Below the pieces are notes generated by a model that saw only the letters and a list, made by a program, of their open reading frames with translations, searched no databases and had not been told where the DNA came from. Positions 1 to 7,388 of a DNA stretch of 64,000 nt are shown here, piece after piece. Made by a program: the position numbers and the translations under genes. Source of the DNA: Microbacterium commune (GTDB taxonomy: Bacteria > Actinomycetota > Actinomycetes > Actinomycetales > Microbacteriaceae); assembly GCF_014836945.1 (NCBI RefSeq), contig NZ_JACSPX010000001.1:1-64000 (forward strand), in the 5' to 3' direction. Numbering within the stretch: position 1 is the first letter of the stretch; the number at the start of each line of letters is the position of its first letter.

Positions 1-89
1 TTCACCCACGAGGGCGCGAACGCGGTCACTTCCGGCCGGGTTGCGATCCACTCTTCGGCGGTCATCTCGGTAGTCTGGTCAGTGGACAT
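1..89 (-). CDS. 5' part of a small unknown protein of the integrated element
   Basis: Only the N-terminal 29 codons lie in the window; the gene continues beyond position 1. It starts at ATG 89, with an AGGAG ribosome site 5-6 nt upstream. The visible residues begin MSTDQTTEMTAEEWIATRP and are acidic and hydrophilic, with no family I recognise. It follows the serine recombinase on the same strand, so it is probably a cargo or phage/ICE gene. The strong ribosome site makes it a credible gene; the function is unknown. Confidence 0.5.
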   Translation of the reverse strand, partial: MSTDQTTEMTAEEWIATRPEVTAFAPSWV

Positions 90-97
90 TTCATCTC

Positions 98-202
98 CTA
101 GGTGTCGTGTTCCTCGCCCTCGTCGTGCTCCAACACGTCGGGGGCATCTTTCTTACCGACAGTTGCCGGTAAGTCTCTATTGGGCCTCTGACAGCCACTC
201 AA
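98..202 (-). CDS. Possible 34-aa ORF between the recombinase and the next gene
   Basis: A short frame runs from a possible TTG at 202 to TAG at 98-100. Its C-terminal half, ending DVLEHDEGEEHDT, has the acidic look of a real protein tail. It overlaps the recombinase end by 26 nt, and its stop overlaps the ribosome site of the next ORF, an arrangement typical of coupled element genes. The start has no convincing ribosome site, so this may equally be the remnant of a longer gene or chance. Confidence 0.22.
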   Translation of the reverse strand: MSGCQRPNRDLPATVGKKDAPDVLEHDEGEEHDT

Positions 203-1565
203 TCCCGACTGATTCCGGCCGGAAGGTTCTCGTCCCGCGTCCGGGCGGGTAGAGCGTCACTTGCATCAGCGCTCCGATGACGGCACGCCTACGGTCGGTG
301 CTGATCGCGTCCCACGCCGCCTGCACATCGTCCGCGGCGACCAGATCGCCCAACACGTCCACGCGGCCAGCGTCGGCCAACTCGGACTCAACCTCAGCCA
401 TGCGCTTCCTGATCCGGTCAGTCGCGATGCGCAGCTGCGAGGAGGTCAGGTCGCCATCTGCGAAGTCAACTGCGAGAGCATCGAGCCGTTCACGCAATCC
501 GACACCCTCGAGACGCAATGCGGCTGTGTCGACGTTGCTGCTGACGGTCAGGAGGTCGCGTGCATCGGGACGGGACAGGCGGGCGACCGCAACAGCCTCG
601 ACATACTCTTCGACAGGTTCGGCCATGCGGGCGAAGTGACCCATGCTTGCCGAGCATCGATAGGAGCGAACGCCAGGGCGAGAATTCGCGCCCGCGTGTA
701 CCGTCGCCCCACATACGCCGCAGACGGCAAGGCCGGTCAGCAGTCTGGTCGGTGTTCTCCCCGGGGTGCGTCTGGCGGGGTTCTCGAGCATCGCGCGCGC
801 CGCTTCAAACGTCGCTTCATCGACGATGGCGGGCCATTCAGCCTGAGCGGCCATGACCTCGCCCTTGTAGCGCACCCGGCCCATGTATCGGGGGTTCAGC
901 AGCACAGCGCGTACCGAGTCCGCGCGCCACGGGGATGGAGCGCCAGCGTGCCCGCTGCGGGCCTGTCGCGCCTGCCCAGTCACAAACCCGCGTGCGTTCC
1001 ATGAGCGTGCGACAGCGGCCAGCGTGAGGCCAGTAAGGATGTCCCTGTATGCGTCACGGATCGCTTCCGCTTCGGGTTCACGGATCGTCACACCGTCTGC
1101 CTCGTAGCCGAATGGGCGACGGCCTCCGACCCATTTGCCCTGCTGCGCGCGAGCCTCATTCGCACGAATCTGTCGTTCGGACTTCCGGCGCACCTCGAAC
1201 CGCGCCATTGCGGTGAGGACGGATGCCTGCATCTCGCCGGATGCGGACGTGAGGTCGAGTTCACCCTCGAGCGTGGTGACCTTCGCGCCGGTTTCGATGA
1301 GGGCGCTCAGGTCGGTCTGCGTGCGCAGAAGGCGATCAAGGTTGACGGCGACGACGACATCGATGCGGCCGGCACGAGCGTCCTGCAGCATCCGGCTCCA
1401 CCCGGTGTGCGCGCCTCGATTCTTGGTCGCGGAGGTGTCATTGTCGGTGTATTCCGCGCCAAGGGTCCAGCCCCGAGCCTCGATCAGCGCCAGGCAACGC
1501 GCCCGCTGCCGCTCAATACCCTCTTGGGCGTCGAGTGACTGTCGTAGGTAGATGCCGCTCTTCAT
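177..1565 (-). CDS. Large serine recombinase (site-specific integrase)
   Basis: This is a 462-aa large serine recombinase of the phage/ICE integrase class, which joins attP and attB through a 5'-phosphoserine DNA intermediate. The N-terminal resolvase domain carries the YLRQS motif with the likely nucleophile Ser10 and Arg8, and DRLLR near residues 77-81. A recombinase domain follows (GRRPFGYEADG, then SVRAVLLNPRYMGRV). A zinc-ribbon-like part has CGVC and a later YRCS, and a helical, probably coiled-coil segment rich in Arg and Glu comes near residues 340-400. I chose ATG 1565 because MKSGIYLRQS is the canonical N-terminus; the frame is open further upstream into comM. The gene sits 10 bp from the truncated comM end, as expected for an integrase next to its attachment site. 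Confidence 0.9.
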   Translation of the reverse strand: MKSGIYLRQSLDAQEGIERQRARCLALIEARGWTLGAEYTDNDTSATKNRGAHTGWSRMLQDARAGRIDVVVAVNLDRLLRTQTDLSALIETGAKVTTLEGELDLTSASGEMQASVLTAMARFEVRRKSERQIRANEARAQQGKWVGGRRPFGYEADGVTIREPEAEAIRDAYRDILTGLTLAAVARSWNARGFVTGQARQARSGHAGAPSPWRADSVRAVLLNPRYMGRVRYKGEVMAAQAEWPAIVDEATFEAARAMLENPARRTPGRTPTRLLTGLAVCGVCGATVHAGANSRPGVRSYRCSASMGHFARMAEPVEEYVEAVAVARLSRPDARDLLTVSSNVDTAALRLEGVGLRERLDALAVDFADGDLTSSQLRIATDRIRKRMAEVESELADAGRVDVLGDLVAADDVQAAWDAISTDRRRAVIGALMQVTLYPPGRGTRTFRPESVGIEWLSEAQ

Positions 1566-1572
1566 GCGAGTA

Positions 1573-1578
1573 ACGCTA
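1573..1578 (-). promoter_or_regulatory. Integrase -10 element overlapping the comM stop codon
   Basis: On the minus strand TAGCGT lies 7 nt before the integrase ATG, matching the TAnnnT-N6/7-start layout of leaderless genes seen repeatedly here. The first three bases of the hexamer are also the TAG stop of the truncated comM. A -35 about 17 bp upstream would fall in or next to comM sequence, so the promoter may be assembled by integration. Confidence 0.5.
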
Positions 1579-3030
1579 TAACACAATGCTCGGGATCCGC
1601 AGCACCCGGTCATACGCCCGCAGCGTGACCGCACCTCGCTCGAGTGCGCGGTCCAGCGGTGCGCGCACCGCCGGCGGGAGGCGCAGCGCACCCTGTCGCA
1701 GCCGCTCCCCCGGCACCTCGCCGTTGACGCGCCAGGGGCTGGCACGCCATCGCTCCGCTGCGGCAGCGCGTGCGCGGGCGACGCGCTCGCGCGCCTCGGA
1801 GGTGGACATGGTCGACCGCTCGCCGGACGTCGCCCGTGATGCAGACACGCGCGCGACCTGCAGGTCGATGTCGACGCGATCGCGAAGCGGGCCCGACAGT
1901 CTCCCTGCGTAGCGGCGGATGGCGGCCGGCGGACACGCGCACTCCGCGCCTCGCACCCCGTAGTTGCCGCACGGGCAGGGGTTCATGGCGAGCACCAGCT
2001 GAAACTGCGCGGGAAAGCTGGCGGCGAATCCGGCACGGACGATCTCGATGCGCCCCGACTCGAGCGGCTGGCGCAGGGCGTCCAGGGCGGCTCGCTGGAA
2101 TTCCGGAGTCTCATCGAGGAACAGCACGCCGCGATGCGCGCGCACGATCGCTCCCGGCCGCGGGGCGCGAGAGCCGCCACCGACCAGCGCGGCGGCCGAC
2201 GCCGTGTGGTGCGGGGCCTCGAACGGGGGCAGGGCGTCGAGGCGGGTGACGGCATCCCCCGTCAGCGACCGGATCGCCGCCACCTCGAGCGCCTCGGTCT
2301 CGGTCAGCGGCGGAAGGATGCCGGGTAGGCGCCGAGCCAGCATGGTCTTACCGGCACCGGGAGGACCGCTGAGCATCATGTGATGTCCACCGGCCGCGGC
2401 GGTGATCAGCGCGTCCACCGCTTCGTCCTGGCCGATCACATCCGCGAGATCCACGGTGTCATCTGCCGCGTCCACGCGGGCCGGGAGCACGACGGGCTCC
2501 GTGTCATCCACCTCGAGATCGGCGCCGTGCGCCACCGCGACCTCCGCGAGCGACACCGCGGCGCGCACCTCGACGCCGGGCACGAGACGAGCCTCGGTGG
2601 CGTTGGCGTGCGGCACGATCACGCGTGTGAATCCCGCGCGCGCCGCGGCGTAGACGGCGGGCAGCACCCCAGGCACCGGGCGCAGCCTGCCGTCGAGGCC
2701 CAGCTCGCCGATGTGCACGGTCGAGCGCACGGATTCGCGACGCAGCGCTCCCCCGGTCGCCAGCGTGGCCACAGCGACGCTCAGGTCGAAGCCGCTGCCC
2801 GCTTTCGGCAGGTTCGCGGGTGACAGATTCACGGTGAGTCGCCGACGCGGGAAGTCGAGCCCCGCGTTCACGCAGGCGTTGCGCACGCGCTGTGCGGCCT
2901 CACCGAGCGCCTTGTCGGGCAGGCCGATGATCTGGAACCCCGGGGTCTGGTTGCTGAGATCCGCCTCGACCTCGACCATGTGCCCGTCCACCCCGGTCAG
3001 CGCGACAGCCCAGGTGCGCGCCGTGCTCAT
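1576..3030 (-). CDS. comM: YifB/ComM-family AAA+ ATPase, C-terminus replaced by the inserted element
   Basis: This is a 484-aa magnesium-chelatase-like AAA+ protein of the ComM/YifB family. In transformable bacteria ComM is a hexameric helicase that extends branch migration during natural transformation. Visible parts are the N-terminal ChlI-like Lon-fold domain (SPANLPKAGSGFDLSVA), Walker A (SGPPGAGKTML, about residue 222), Walker B (GVLFLDE), the NPCPCGNYG motif with its Cys cluster, and a C-terminal domain that breaks off after YDRVLRI. The last five residues, PSIVL, come from the element. The start ATG overlaps the yraN stop by 4 nt. The protein lacks only the final helices of the family, so partial activity is possible. 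Gene order predicts that dprA and the missing comM end lie beyond the element. Confidence 0.88.
   Translation of the reverse strand: MSTARTWAVALTGVDGHMVEVEADLSNQTPGFQIIGLPDKALGEAAQRVRNACVNAGLDFPRRRLTVNLSPANLPKAGSGFDLSVAVATLATGGALRRESVRSTVHIGELGLDGRLRPVPGVLPAVYAAARAGFTRVIVPHANATEARLVPGVEVRAAVSLAEVAVAHGADLEVDDTEPVVLPARVDAADDTVDLADVIGQDEAVDALITAAAGGHHMMLSGPPGAGKTMLARRLPGILPPLTETEALEVAAIRSLTGDAVTRLDALPPFEAPHHTASAAALVGGGSRAPRPGAIVRAHRGVLFLDETPEFQRAALDALRQPLESGRIEIVRAGFAASFPAQFQLVLAMNPCPCGNYGVRGAECACPPAAIRRYAGRLSGPLRDRVDIDLQVARVSASRATSGERSTMSTSEARERVARARAAAAERWRASPWRVNGEVPGERLRQGALRLPPAVRAPLDRALERGAVTLRAYDRVLRIPSIVL
1579..1600. other. Probable attachment-site junction (attL or attR) in comM
   Basis: The comM reading frame follows the family consensus up to AYDRVLRI, then switches to PSIVL and a stop within about 20 bp. 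ComM proteins normally continue here with roughly 25 more residues. The crossover should therefore lie around the CGGATC at 1594-1599 or a few bases to its left. The core dinucleotide cannot be assigned without the other end of the element, which is outside the window. Confidence 0.55.
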
Positions 3031-3389
3031 CGCAGGTCCTCGAGATGCTCGAGTCGTGCGTCACGGACGTCCGTCCCGGTGAGACCGATGATCTCGACCC
3101 TGATGCGTCTGCCCCTGGACAGCTCGGGGTGGGCTTCAGCCCACGCGAACGCCAGGCGCCAGAGCCGCTGATGCTTGCGCTCGTCGATCGCCTCGAACGG
3201 GTGCCCGAAGCGCTCGGATCGCCGCGTCTTCACCTCGATCATGCAGAGCAGGTCGCCGCGCGTCGCGACGATGTCTATCTCGCCCTGCGCGCACCGCCAG
3301 TTGCGCTCCAGGATCTCGTAGCCGGACGCGCTCAGATGCTCTGCAGCGCGCTGTTCGCCCGCTCGCCCGAAGTCGTCTTTCGCTGCCAT
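3027..3389 (-). CDS. yraN: YraN/UPF0102 family endonuclease-like protein
   Basis: A 120-aa member of UPF0102, a family with a restriction-endonuclease-like fold commonly encoded beside comM. The core motif is GEIDIVATRGDLLCMIEVKTRR: E and D, then E-x-K, forming the PD-(D/E)xK-like site. The N-terminal GRAGEQRAAEHL segment is also typical. The biochemical role is not settled for the family. It overlaps comM by ATGA, so the two are translationally coupled. ATG 3389 fits the family length. Confidence 0.88.
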   Translation of the reverse strand: MAAKDDFGRAGEQRAAEHLSASGYEILERNWRCAQGEIDIVATRGDLLCMIEVKTRRSERFGHPFEAIDERKHQRLWRLAFAWAEAHPELSRGRRIRVEIIGLTGTDVRDARLEHLEDLR

Positions 3390-3423
3390 GACGACAGCCT
3401 GCGTCGCGACGCCGACCTCGGCG

Positions 3424-3477
3424 GGCGGGTTTCACAGTGATTGTGGAGAACCCGCCGACATCCCCGAATTGGGGATG
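3424..3477 (-). terminator. Two stem-loops between DUF2469 and yraN
   Basis: Two inverted repeats fill the 92-bp gap: GGCGGGTT/AACCCGCC (3424-3431 and 3449-3456) and CATCCCC/GGGGATG (3459-3465 and 3471-3477, 5-nt loop). The second stands right after the DUF2469 stop. Neither has a T tract, so they may attenuate, process or stabilise the mRNA rather than terminate it. Confidence 0.35.
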
Positions 3478-3481
3478 ATCA

Positions 3482-3808
3482 TCACTTGCCGTCGAGCGAC
3501 AGCTCTTCGGGCAGCTCGAATTCGCGCCGCTGCAGCTCTTCGACGTTCACGTCCTTGAAGGTCAGCACGCGGACGGCCTTGACGAAGCGATCGGCGCGGT
3601 AGATGTCCCACACCCACACATCGGTCATCGAGATCTCGAAGTAGAAGTCGTGCTCGGTGTCACGACGGACGACGTTCACCTCGTTCGCGAGGTAGAACCT
3701 GCGCTCGGTCTCGACGACGTACTGGAACTGGCCGACGACGTCGCGGTACTCGCGGAACAGCGCGAGCTCGAGCTCGCGGTCGTAGTCGTCGAAGGCATCC
3801 TCATCCAT
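3482..3808 (-). CDS. DUF2469 family protein
   Basis: A 108-aa acidic protein of the actinobacterial DUF2469 family, which has no known biochemical role. The conserved segments are the N-terminal MDEDAFDDYDRELELALFRE, the aromatic stretch QFQYVVETERRFYLANEVN and the VWVWDIYRADRFVK motif. It sits between rnhB and yraN, its standard neighbours in actinobacteria. The start is ATG 3808 with GGAGA 5-9 nt upstream. A TAGGAT hexamer lies 9 nt before the start, so the 5' untranslated region could be only a few bases. Confidence 0.85.
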   Translation of the reverse strand: MDEDAFDDYDRELELALFREYRDVVGQFQYVVETERRFYLANEVNVVRRDTEHDFYFEISMTDVWVWDIYRADRFVKAVRVLTFKDVNVEELQRREFELPEELSLDGK

Positions 3809-3851
3809 GATGTCTCCATCCTATGAGGACAGGGCCCGTTATGCGGATTCC

Positions 3852-4511
3852 TCAGAACAGCGTCGGCGCGTCCGCGATGGCCCACGACGATCGGTGCAGC
3901 GGCGACAGGCCCTTCTCCCGGATCGCCTGGCGGTGCTCCGGGCTCGCGTAGCCCTTGTTCCGCTCCCACTGGTAGTCCGGATGCTCGGGATGCAGGGCGG
4001 CCATGTGCGTGTCGCGCGCCACCTTCGCGATGACGGACGCAGCCGACACGGAGGCGCAGTCGCGGTCGCCCTTGACGACGGTGCGAACGGTGAGCGGCGC
4101 GGGATGCACGCGGGAGACGTAATCGTGGTTGCCGTCGAGGATCACGAGCGTCCGCTCCAGGCTCGCGCCGGCGTCGACGACAGCCTGCACCGCCCGCGAC
4201 GCGGCCAGGCCGAGAGCGCGCATGATCCCCACCTGGTCGATCTCCGCGGCGCTGGACCAGCCCACGGCCGACAGCGGCACCCACCTGCTGGCCCGCTCGG
4301 CCATCTCGGGTCGACGCTTCTCGGCGATCAGCTTCGAGTCCCGCAGCCCCTCGAGCACCCGACGACGAGAGCCTGCGGCATCGATCACCGCCGCCCCGAC
4401 GGCGACGGGACCCGCGAGCGCTCCCCTGCCGACCTCGTCCAGCGCGATGATGAGGTCGAAGTCCTTGAGCAGGCGACGCTCGAGCGTGAGCGTCGGGGCC
4501 ACCACGGTCAT
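3852..4511 (-). CDS. rnhB: Ribonuclease HII
   Basis: A 219-aa RNase HII, which cleaves the RNA strand at ribonucleotides embedded in DNA duplexes and starts ribonucleotide excision repair. The signature DEVGRG is at residues 25-30 (Asp25, Glu26). A further catalytic Asp is in ILDGNHDY and another in KGDRDCASVSAASVIAKVARD. The C-terminal half has the usual NKGYASPEHR segment. It overlaps the lepB stop by 4 nt, so translation is coupled to the signal peptidase. Length and motifs are normal. Confidence 0.95.
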   Translation of the reverse strand: MTVVAPTLTLERRLLKDFDLIIALDEVGRGALAGPVAVGAAVIDAAGSRRRVLEGLRDSKLIAEKRRPEMAERASRWVPLSAVGWSSAAEIDQVGIMRALGLAASRAVQAVVDAGASLERTLVILDGNHDYVSRVHPAPLTVRTVVKGDRDCASVSAASVIAKVARDTHMAALHPEHPDYQWERNKGYASPEHRQAIREKGLSPLHRSSWAIADAPTLF

Positions 4512-5239
4512 TCGGGTGCGGGCACCGCGCGGAACACGTCGTCGTGCGTGTCCACGGACCCGAATCTGTCGAGGGGCCAGGTGGTCAGGAAGGCACGGCC
4601 CACGACGTTCTCCAGCGGCACGAAACCGCCGCCGGGCAGCTCCTGATGCGCGCGGGAGTCCTGTGAGCGGTCGCGGTTGTCGCCCATCACCCAGATGCGG
4701 TCCTCGGGCACGGTCACGTCGAACTCGATGTCCGAGGCCGCGGTATCGCCCTCGGGGAGGTTGAGGTACCCCAGCTCGTTGATCGGCGTGTCGTTCACCG
4801 TGATCTGCCCGAGCGCGTTGCAGCAGACCACGTGGTCACCGGGCATGCCGATCACCCGCTTGACCAGGTGATCCTGGGCATCGGTGGTCGAGATGCCCAC
4901 GAAGGTGAGCGCCCAGTCGACGGCCTCGACCAGCGGTGGCCGTGCCGGCCGCTGCGGAGCCGGGGGCAGCCATCCGCCTGGGTCCTTGAACACGACGACA
5001 TCACCGCGGTCGTACCCGGTGAAGCGGGGAGTGAGCTCGTCGACGAGGATGCGGTCGTTGACGAGCAGGGTGCGCTCCATCGATCCCGACGGGATGTAGA
5101 ACGACCGCACGACGAAGGTCTTGACCACGAACGACACCAGCGCGGCGATGACGATGATGACCAGGACATCGCGCAGGAAGACCAGTGCGCCCCGACGCCG
5201 CTGCGGTGGCTGGACTGCCGCGGGGGCATCGGATGTCAT
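4508..5239 (-). CDS. lepB: Signal peptidase I
   Basis: A 243-aa type I signal peptidase that removes signal peptides from exported preproteins at the outer face of the membrane. The N-terminus is cytosolic and proline/arginine-rich, with one membrane span at about residues 19-44. The nucleophile Ser53 lies in YIPSGSM, the general-base Lys is in HLVKRVIGMPGD, and the box E motif is WVMGDNRDRSQDSR. I chose ATG 5239 because AGAGGA lies 6-7 nt upstream; a longer in-frame start at 5254 is possible. The 35-codon extension further upstream would run back into the rplS terminator and is rejected. It is co-transcribed with rnhB. Confidence 0.93.
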   Translation of the reverse strand: MTSDAPAAVQPPQRRRGALVFLRDVLVIIVIAALVSFVVKTFVVRSFYIPSGSMERTLLVNDRILVDELTPRFTGYDRGDVVVFKDPGGWLPPAPQRPARPPLVEAVDWALTFVGISTTDAQDHLVKRVIGMPGDHVVCCNALGQITVNDTPINELGYLNLPEGDTAASDIEFDVTVPEDRIWVMGDNRDRSQDSRAHQELPGGGFVPLENVVGRAFLTTWPLDRFGSVDTHDDVFRAVPAPE

Positions 5240-5304
5240 GTGTTTCCTCTTCATCGACTCACCGCGCACGCGGCAGTACAAGGTTCGCACACCCACGAGT
5301 GAAC

Positions 5305-5340
5305 GAAAGAACCCCGGGACGAGTGTCCCGGGGTTCTTTC
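5305..5340 (-). terminator. Strong hairpin terminator after rplS
   Basis: A perfect 16-bp inverted repeat with a GAGT loop (arms 5305-5320 and 5325-5340) stands between the rplS stop and lepB. Its outer ends are A/T-rich (GAAAG and CTTTC), so it resembles an intrinsic terminator with a short U run. It separates rplS from the lepB operon. Confidence 0.8.
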
Positions 5341-5356
5341 GCAAGGATGCGACGGA

Positions 5357-5704
5357 TCAGTTGTCGCGCTTCTCCTTGATCTTGGCCTTCTTGCCGCGCA
5401 GGTTGCGCAGGTAGTACAGCTTCGCGCGACGGACGTCACCGCGGGTGACGACCTCGATGTGGTCGATCACCGGCGAGTGCACCGGGAAGGTGCGCTCGAC
5501 GCCCACCTGGAAGCTGATCTTGCGGACCGTGAAGGTCTCGCGCACGCCATCGCCCTGACGGCCGATGACGACGCCCTGGAACACCTGGATACGCGAGCGC
5601 GTGCCCTCGGTGATGTTCACGTGCACCTTGACGGTGTCGCCGGGGTGGAAGACAGGAATGTCGGAACGGAGCGAAGCCGCGTCGACGGCGTCGAGGATCT
5701 GCAT
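5357..5704 (-). CDS. rplS: 50S ribosomal protein L19
   Basis: A 115-aa L19, which lies at the 30S-50S interface of the ribosome. Family features are [32 protein letters not shown] and the basic tail [22 protein letters not shown] 5704 ([13 protein letters not shown]) is chosen over an in-frame ATG 45 nt upstream because it gives the normal length and follows an AGAGAGA purine tract. It is monocistronic, ending in the 16-bp terminator. Confidence 0.97.
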   Translation of the reverse strand: MQILDAVDAASLRSDIPVFHPGDTVKVHVNITEGTRSRIQVFQGVVIGRQGDGVRETFTVRKISFQVGVERTFPVHSPVIDHIEVVTRGDVRRAKLYYLRNLRGKKAKIKEKRDN

Positions 5705-5833
5705 GATCGTCTCTCTCTGCACTCGCCACAGGTCGGATGCATGATTCAAAGGGATGAGAACGGGTGTGTGCCGAGCGGCGCGCGAGGCGACCGCGGGTTC
5801 CCCTGAGGCAGAACCGGATCACGGCACAAACAG

Positions 5834-5844
5834 CTATTCTGCCA
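5834..5844 (-). promoter_or_regulatory. Promoter-like 11-mer upstream of rplS, shared with rpsP
   Basis: The minus-strand sequence TGGCAGAATAG occurs about 130 nt before the rplS start and again, identically, upstream of rpsP. CAGAAT or AGAATA could serve as the -10 element. No good -35 is visible. The match between two ribosomal-protein genes suggests a shared promoter core. Confidence 0.4.
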
Positions 5845-5879
5845 CGAACCGGCCCCCCGCGCCACTCGAAGGGCGCCGG

Positions 5880-6374
5880 TCAGAACTCTCGCGAACGAGA
5901 CTCCTCGATGATGACGACGCTCGGCTCGCTGCGCGTCGAGTCGCTGCGCTGCTGCGGGGCGATTGTCGACCACGTCAGCGTCTCGCGCAGCCGCGCGCCG
6001 GCGTCGCGCGCCTCGTTCCAGAGCTGCCAGATCTGCATCCAGAACAGGGCGACCGCGGCGACGATGGCGGCCGCGAGCAGCCACGGGAACGCCCCCTCGA
6101 TGAAGAAGCCGACCAGGATGGTCAGGACGTGCCACACCGCGAAGCCGGCGATGTCCAGCCACGACACCGCGCGCTCGGCGCGCACGGACGGGCGCGAACG
6201 TGTCAGCAGCGTGAGCACGAGCTGAGTGACGAGAACGCCGGGGATCGCCATCAGCAGCACCCAGAGCAGCGCCCAGCCGCTCTGGCCGAAGATGGCCCAG
6301 CCGACCAGCATCCACGCGGGAAGGGCGAGCGATGCCGGTAGCAGCCAGCGGAAGAACAGCCGTCGCAGGTCCAT
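5880..6374 (-). CDS. Four-span membrane protein of unknown function
   Basis: A 164-aa integral membrane protein with predicted spans near residues 10-30, 34-57, 74-93 and 98-117. A cytosolic helix follows (LWNEARDAGARLRETL), then a hydrophilic tail rich in Ser, Arg and Glu. I do not recognise a named family. It is divergent from map and monocistronic. The start ATG 6374 is preceded by TAGCAT at 6 nt, with a weak GGAG in the same stretch, so the transcript may be leaderless. Confidence 0.72.
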   Translation of the reverse strand: MDLRRLFFRWLLPASLALPAWMLVGWAIFGQSGWALLWVLLMAIPGVLVTQLVLTLLTRSRPSVRAERAVSWLDIAGFAVWHVLTILVGFFIEGAFPWLLAAAIVAAVALFWMQIWQLWNEARDAGARLRETLTWSTIAPQQRSDSTRSEPSVVIIEESRSREF

Positions 6375-6380
6375 ACTCCG

Positions 6381-6386
6381 ATGCTA
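6381..6386 (-). promoter_or_regulatory. Leaderless-type -10 element (TAGCAT)
   Basis: TAGCAT on the minus strand lies exactly 6 nt before ATG 6374. Transcription would start at or next to the start codon. Confidence 0.5.
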
Positions 6387-6476
6387 CGTGCGCACCCGCC
6401 TGTGCGGGCGAGTGTTCGCTGTGGGCATCGCCGGGGTGCGCATCGGGGAGAATGGATGCTGACGAGAGGAACCTCC

Positions 6477-7259
6477 ATGATCGAACTGCGCACCCCCGCC
6501 GAGATCGACGAGATGCGCGCCGCCGGCCGCTTCGTCGCCGAGACCCTGGCGACCCTGCGCGATGAGACGAAGGTGGGGACGAACCTGCTCGCCATCGATG
6601 CCAGAGCACACGATCTGATCCGCCGCGCCGGCGCCGAGTCCTGCTACATCGACTACGCGCCCTCTTTCGGTCGCGGTCCGTTCGGGAAGGTGATCTGCAC
6701 CTCGGTGAACGACGCGGTGCTGCACGGACTCCCGCACGACTACACCCTGCGCGACGGCGACCTCGTCTCCCTCGACTTCGCGGTGTCCCTCGACGGCTGG
6801 GTGGCCGACTCGGCCGTGTCGTTCGTGGTCGGCTCGCCCCGCGACGAGGATCTGCGGCTCATCGACACCACCGAGCGCGCTCTGGACGCCGCCATCGCCG
6901 CCGCCGTCGTCGGCAACCGGATCGGCGACATCTCGGCATCCATCGCCTCGGTCGCGCACGGCGAGGGCTACTCGATCAACACCGACTTCGGCGGCCACGG
7001 CGTCGGCCGCATCATGCACGGCGACCCGCACGTGCCGAACGACGGCCGCGCCGGGCGCGGATTCCCGCTGCGAGAGGGTCTCGTCTTCGCGCTCGAGCCG
7101 TGGTTCCTCGCGACGACCGACGAGCTCGTCACGGACGACGACGGCTGGACGCTGCGCAGCGCCGACGGGTCACGCGGCTCGCACTCCGAGCACACCGTGG
7201 CCGTCACGAAGGACGGCCCGATCGTGCTGACGGACCGCAGCTTCCTCGGCGTCGACTGA
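6477..7259 (+). CDS. map: Type I methionine aminopeptidase
   Basis: A 260-aa methionine aminopeptidase that removes the initiator Met from nascent proteins. The pita-bread fold shows the metal-binding pattern: His in NDAVLHGLPH, Asp in GDLVSLDFAVSLDGWVADSA, His in FGGHGVGRIMH, Glu in LVFALEPWFL and Glu in SHSEHTVAVT. ATG 6477 is chosen because GAGAGGA lies about 6 nt upstream and MIELRTPAEIDEMRAAG is the usual N-terminus. Actinobacteria often carry two map genes; whether this is the main copy cannot be told here. Confidence 0.95.
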   Translation: MIELRTPAEIDEMRAAGRFVAETLATLRDETKVGTNLLAIDARAHDLIRRAGAESCYIDYAPSFGRGPFGKVICTSVNDAVLHGLPHDYTLRDGDLVSLDFAVSLDGWVADSAVSFVVGSPRDEDLRLIDTTERALDAAIAAAVVGNRIGDISASIASVAHGEGYSINTDFGGHGVGRIMHGDPHVPNDGRAGRGFPLREGLVFALEPWFLATTDELVTDDDGWTLRSADGSRGSHSEHTVAVTKDGPIVLTDRSFLGVD

Positions 7260-7388
7260 TCGCACGACATCGGCGCAGCCGGCCCGCTCGGCTCGCCGCG
7301 CGACCGCGGGCACGCCGCGAGCCTTCCCAGAACTCTCGCATGCGTCCTGCCTAGACTCGCGTGCGACCCCACCCGACGACCCCGAGGG

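Noticed and set aside
1566..1745. A 60-residue N-terminal extension of the serine recombinase
   Set aside because: The frame is open into comM, but the extension is Arg/Cys-rich and unlike any integrase; the canonical start is Met at 1565.
3424..3477. Tn or IS end repeats near yraN
   Set aside because: The inverted repeats are short, close together and placed after a stop codon; no transposase or target duplication is present.
5240..5344. Longer lepB start beginning in the rplS terminator
   Set aside because: The extra residues are translated from the terminator hairpin; AGAGGA before ATG 5239 supports the shorter form.
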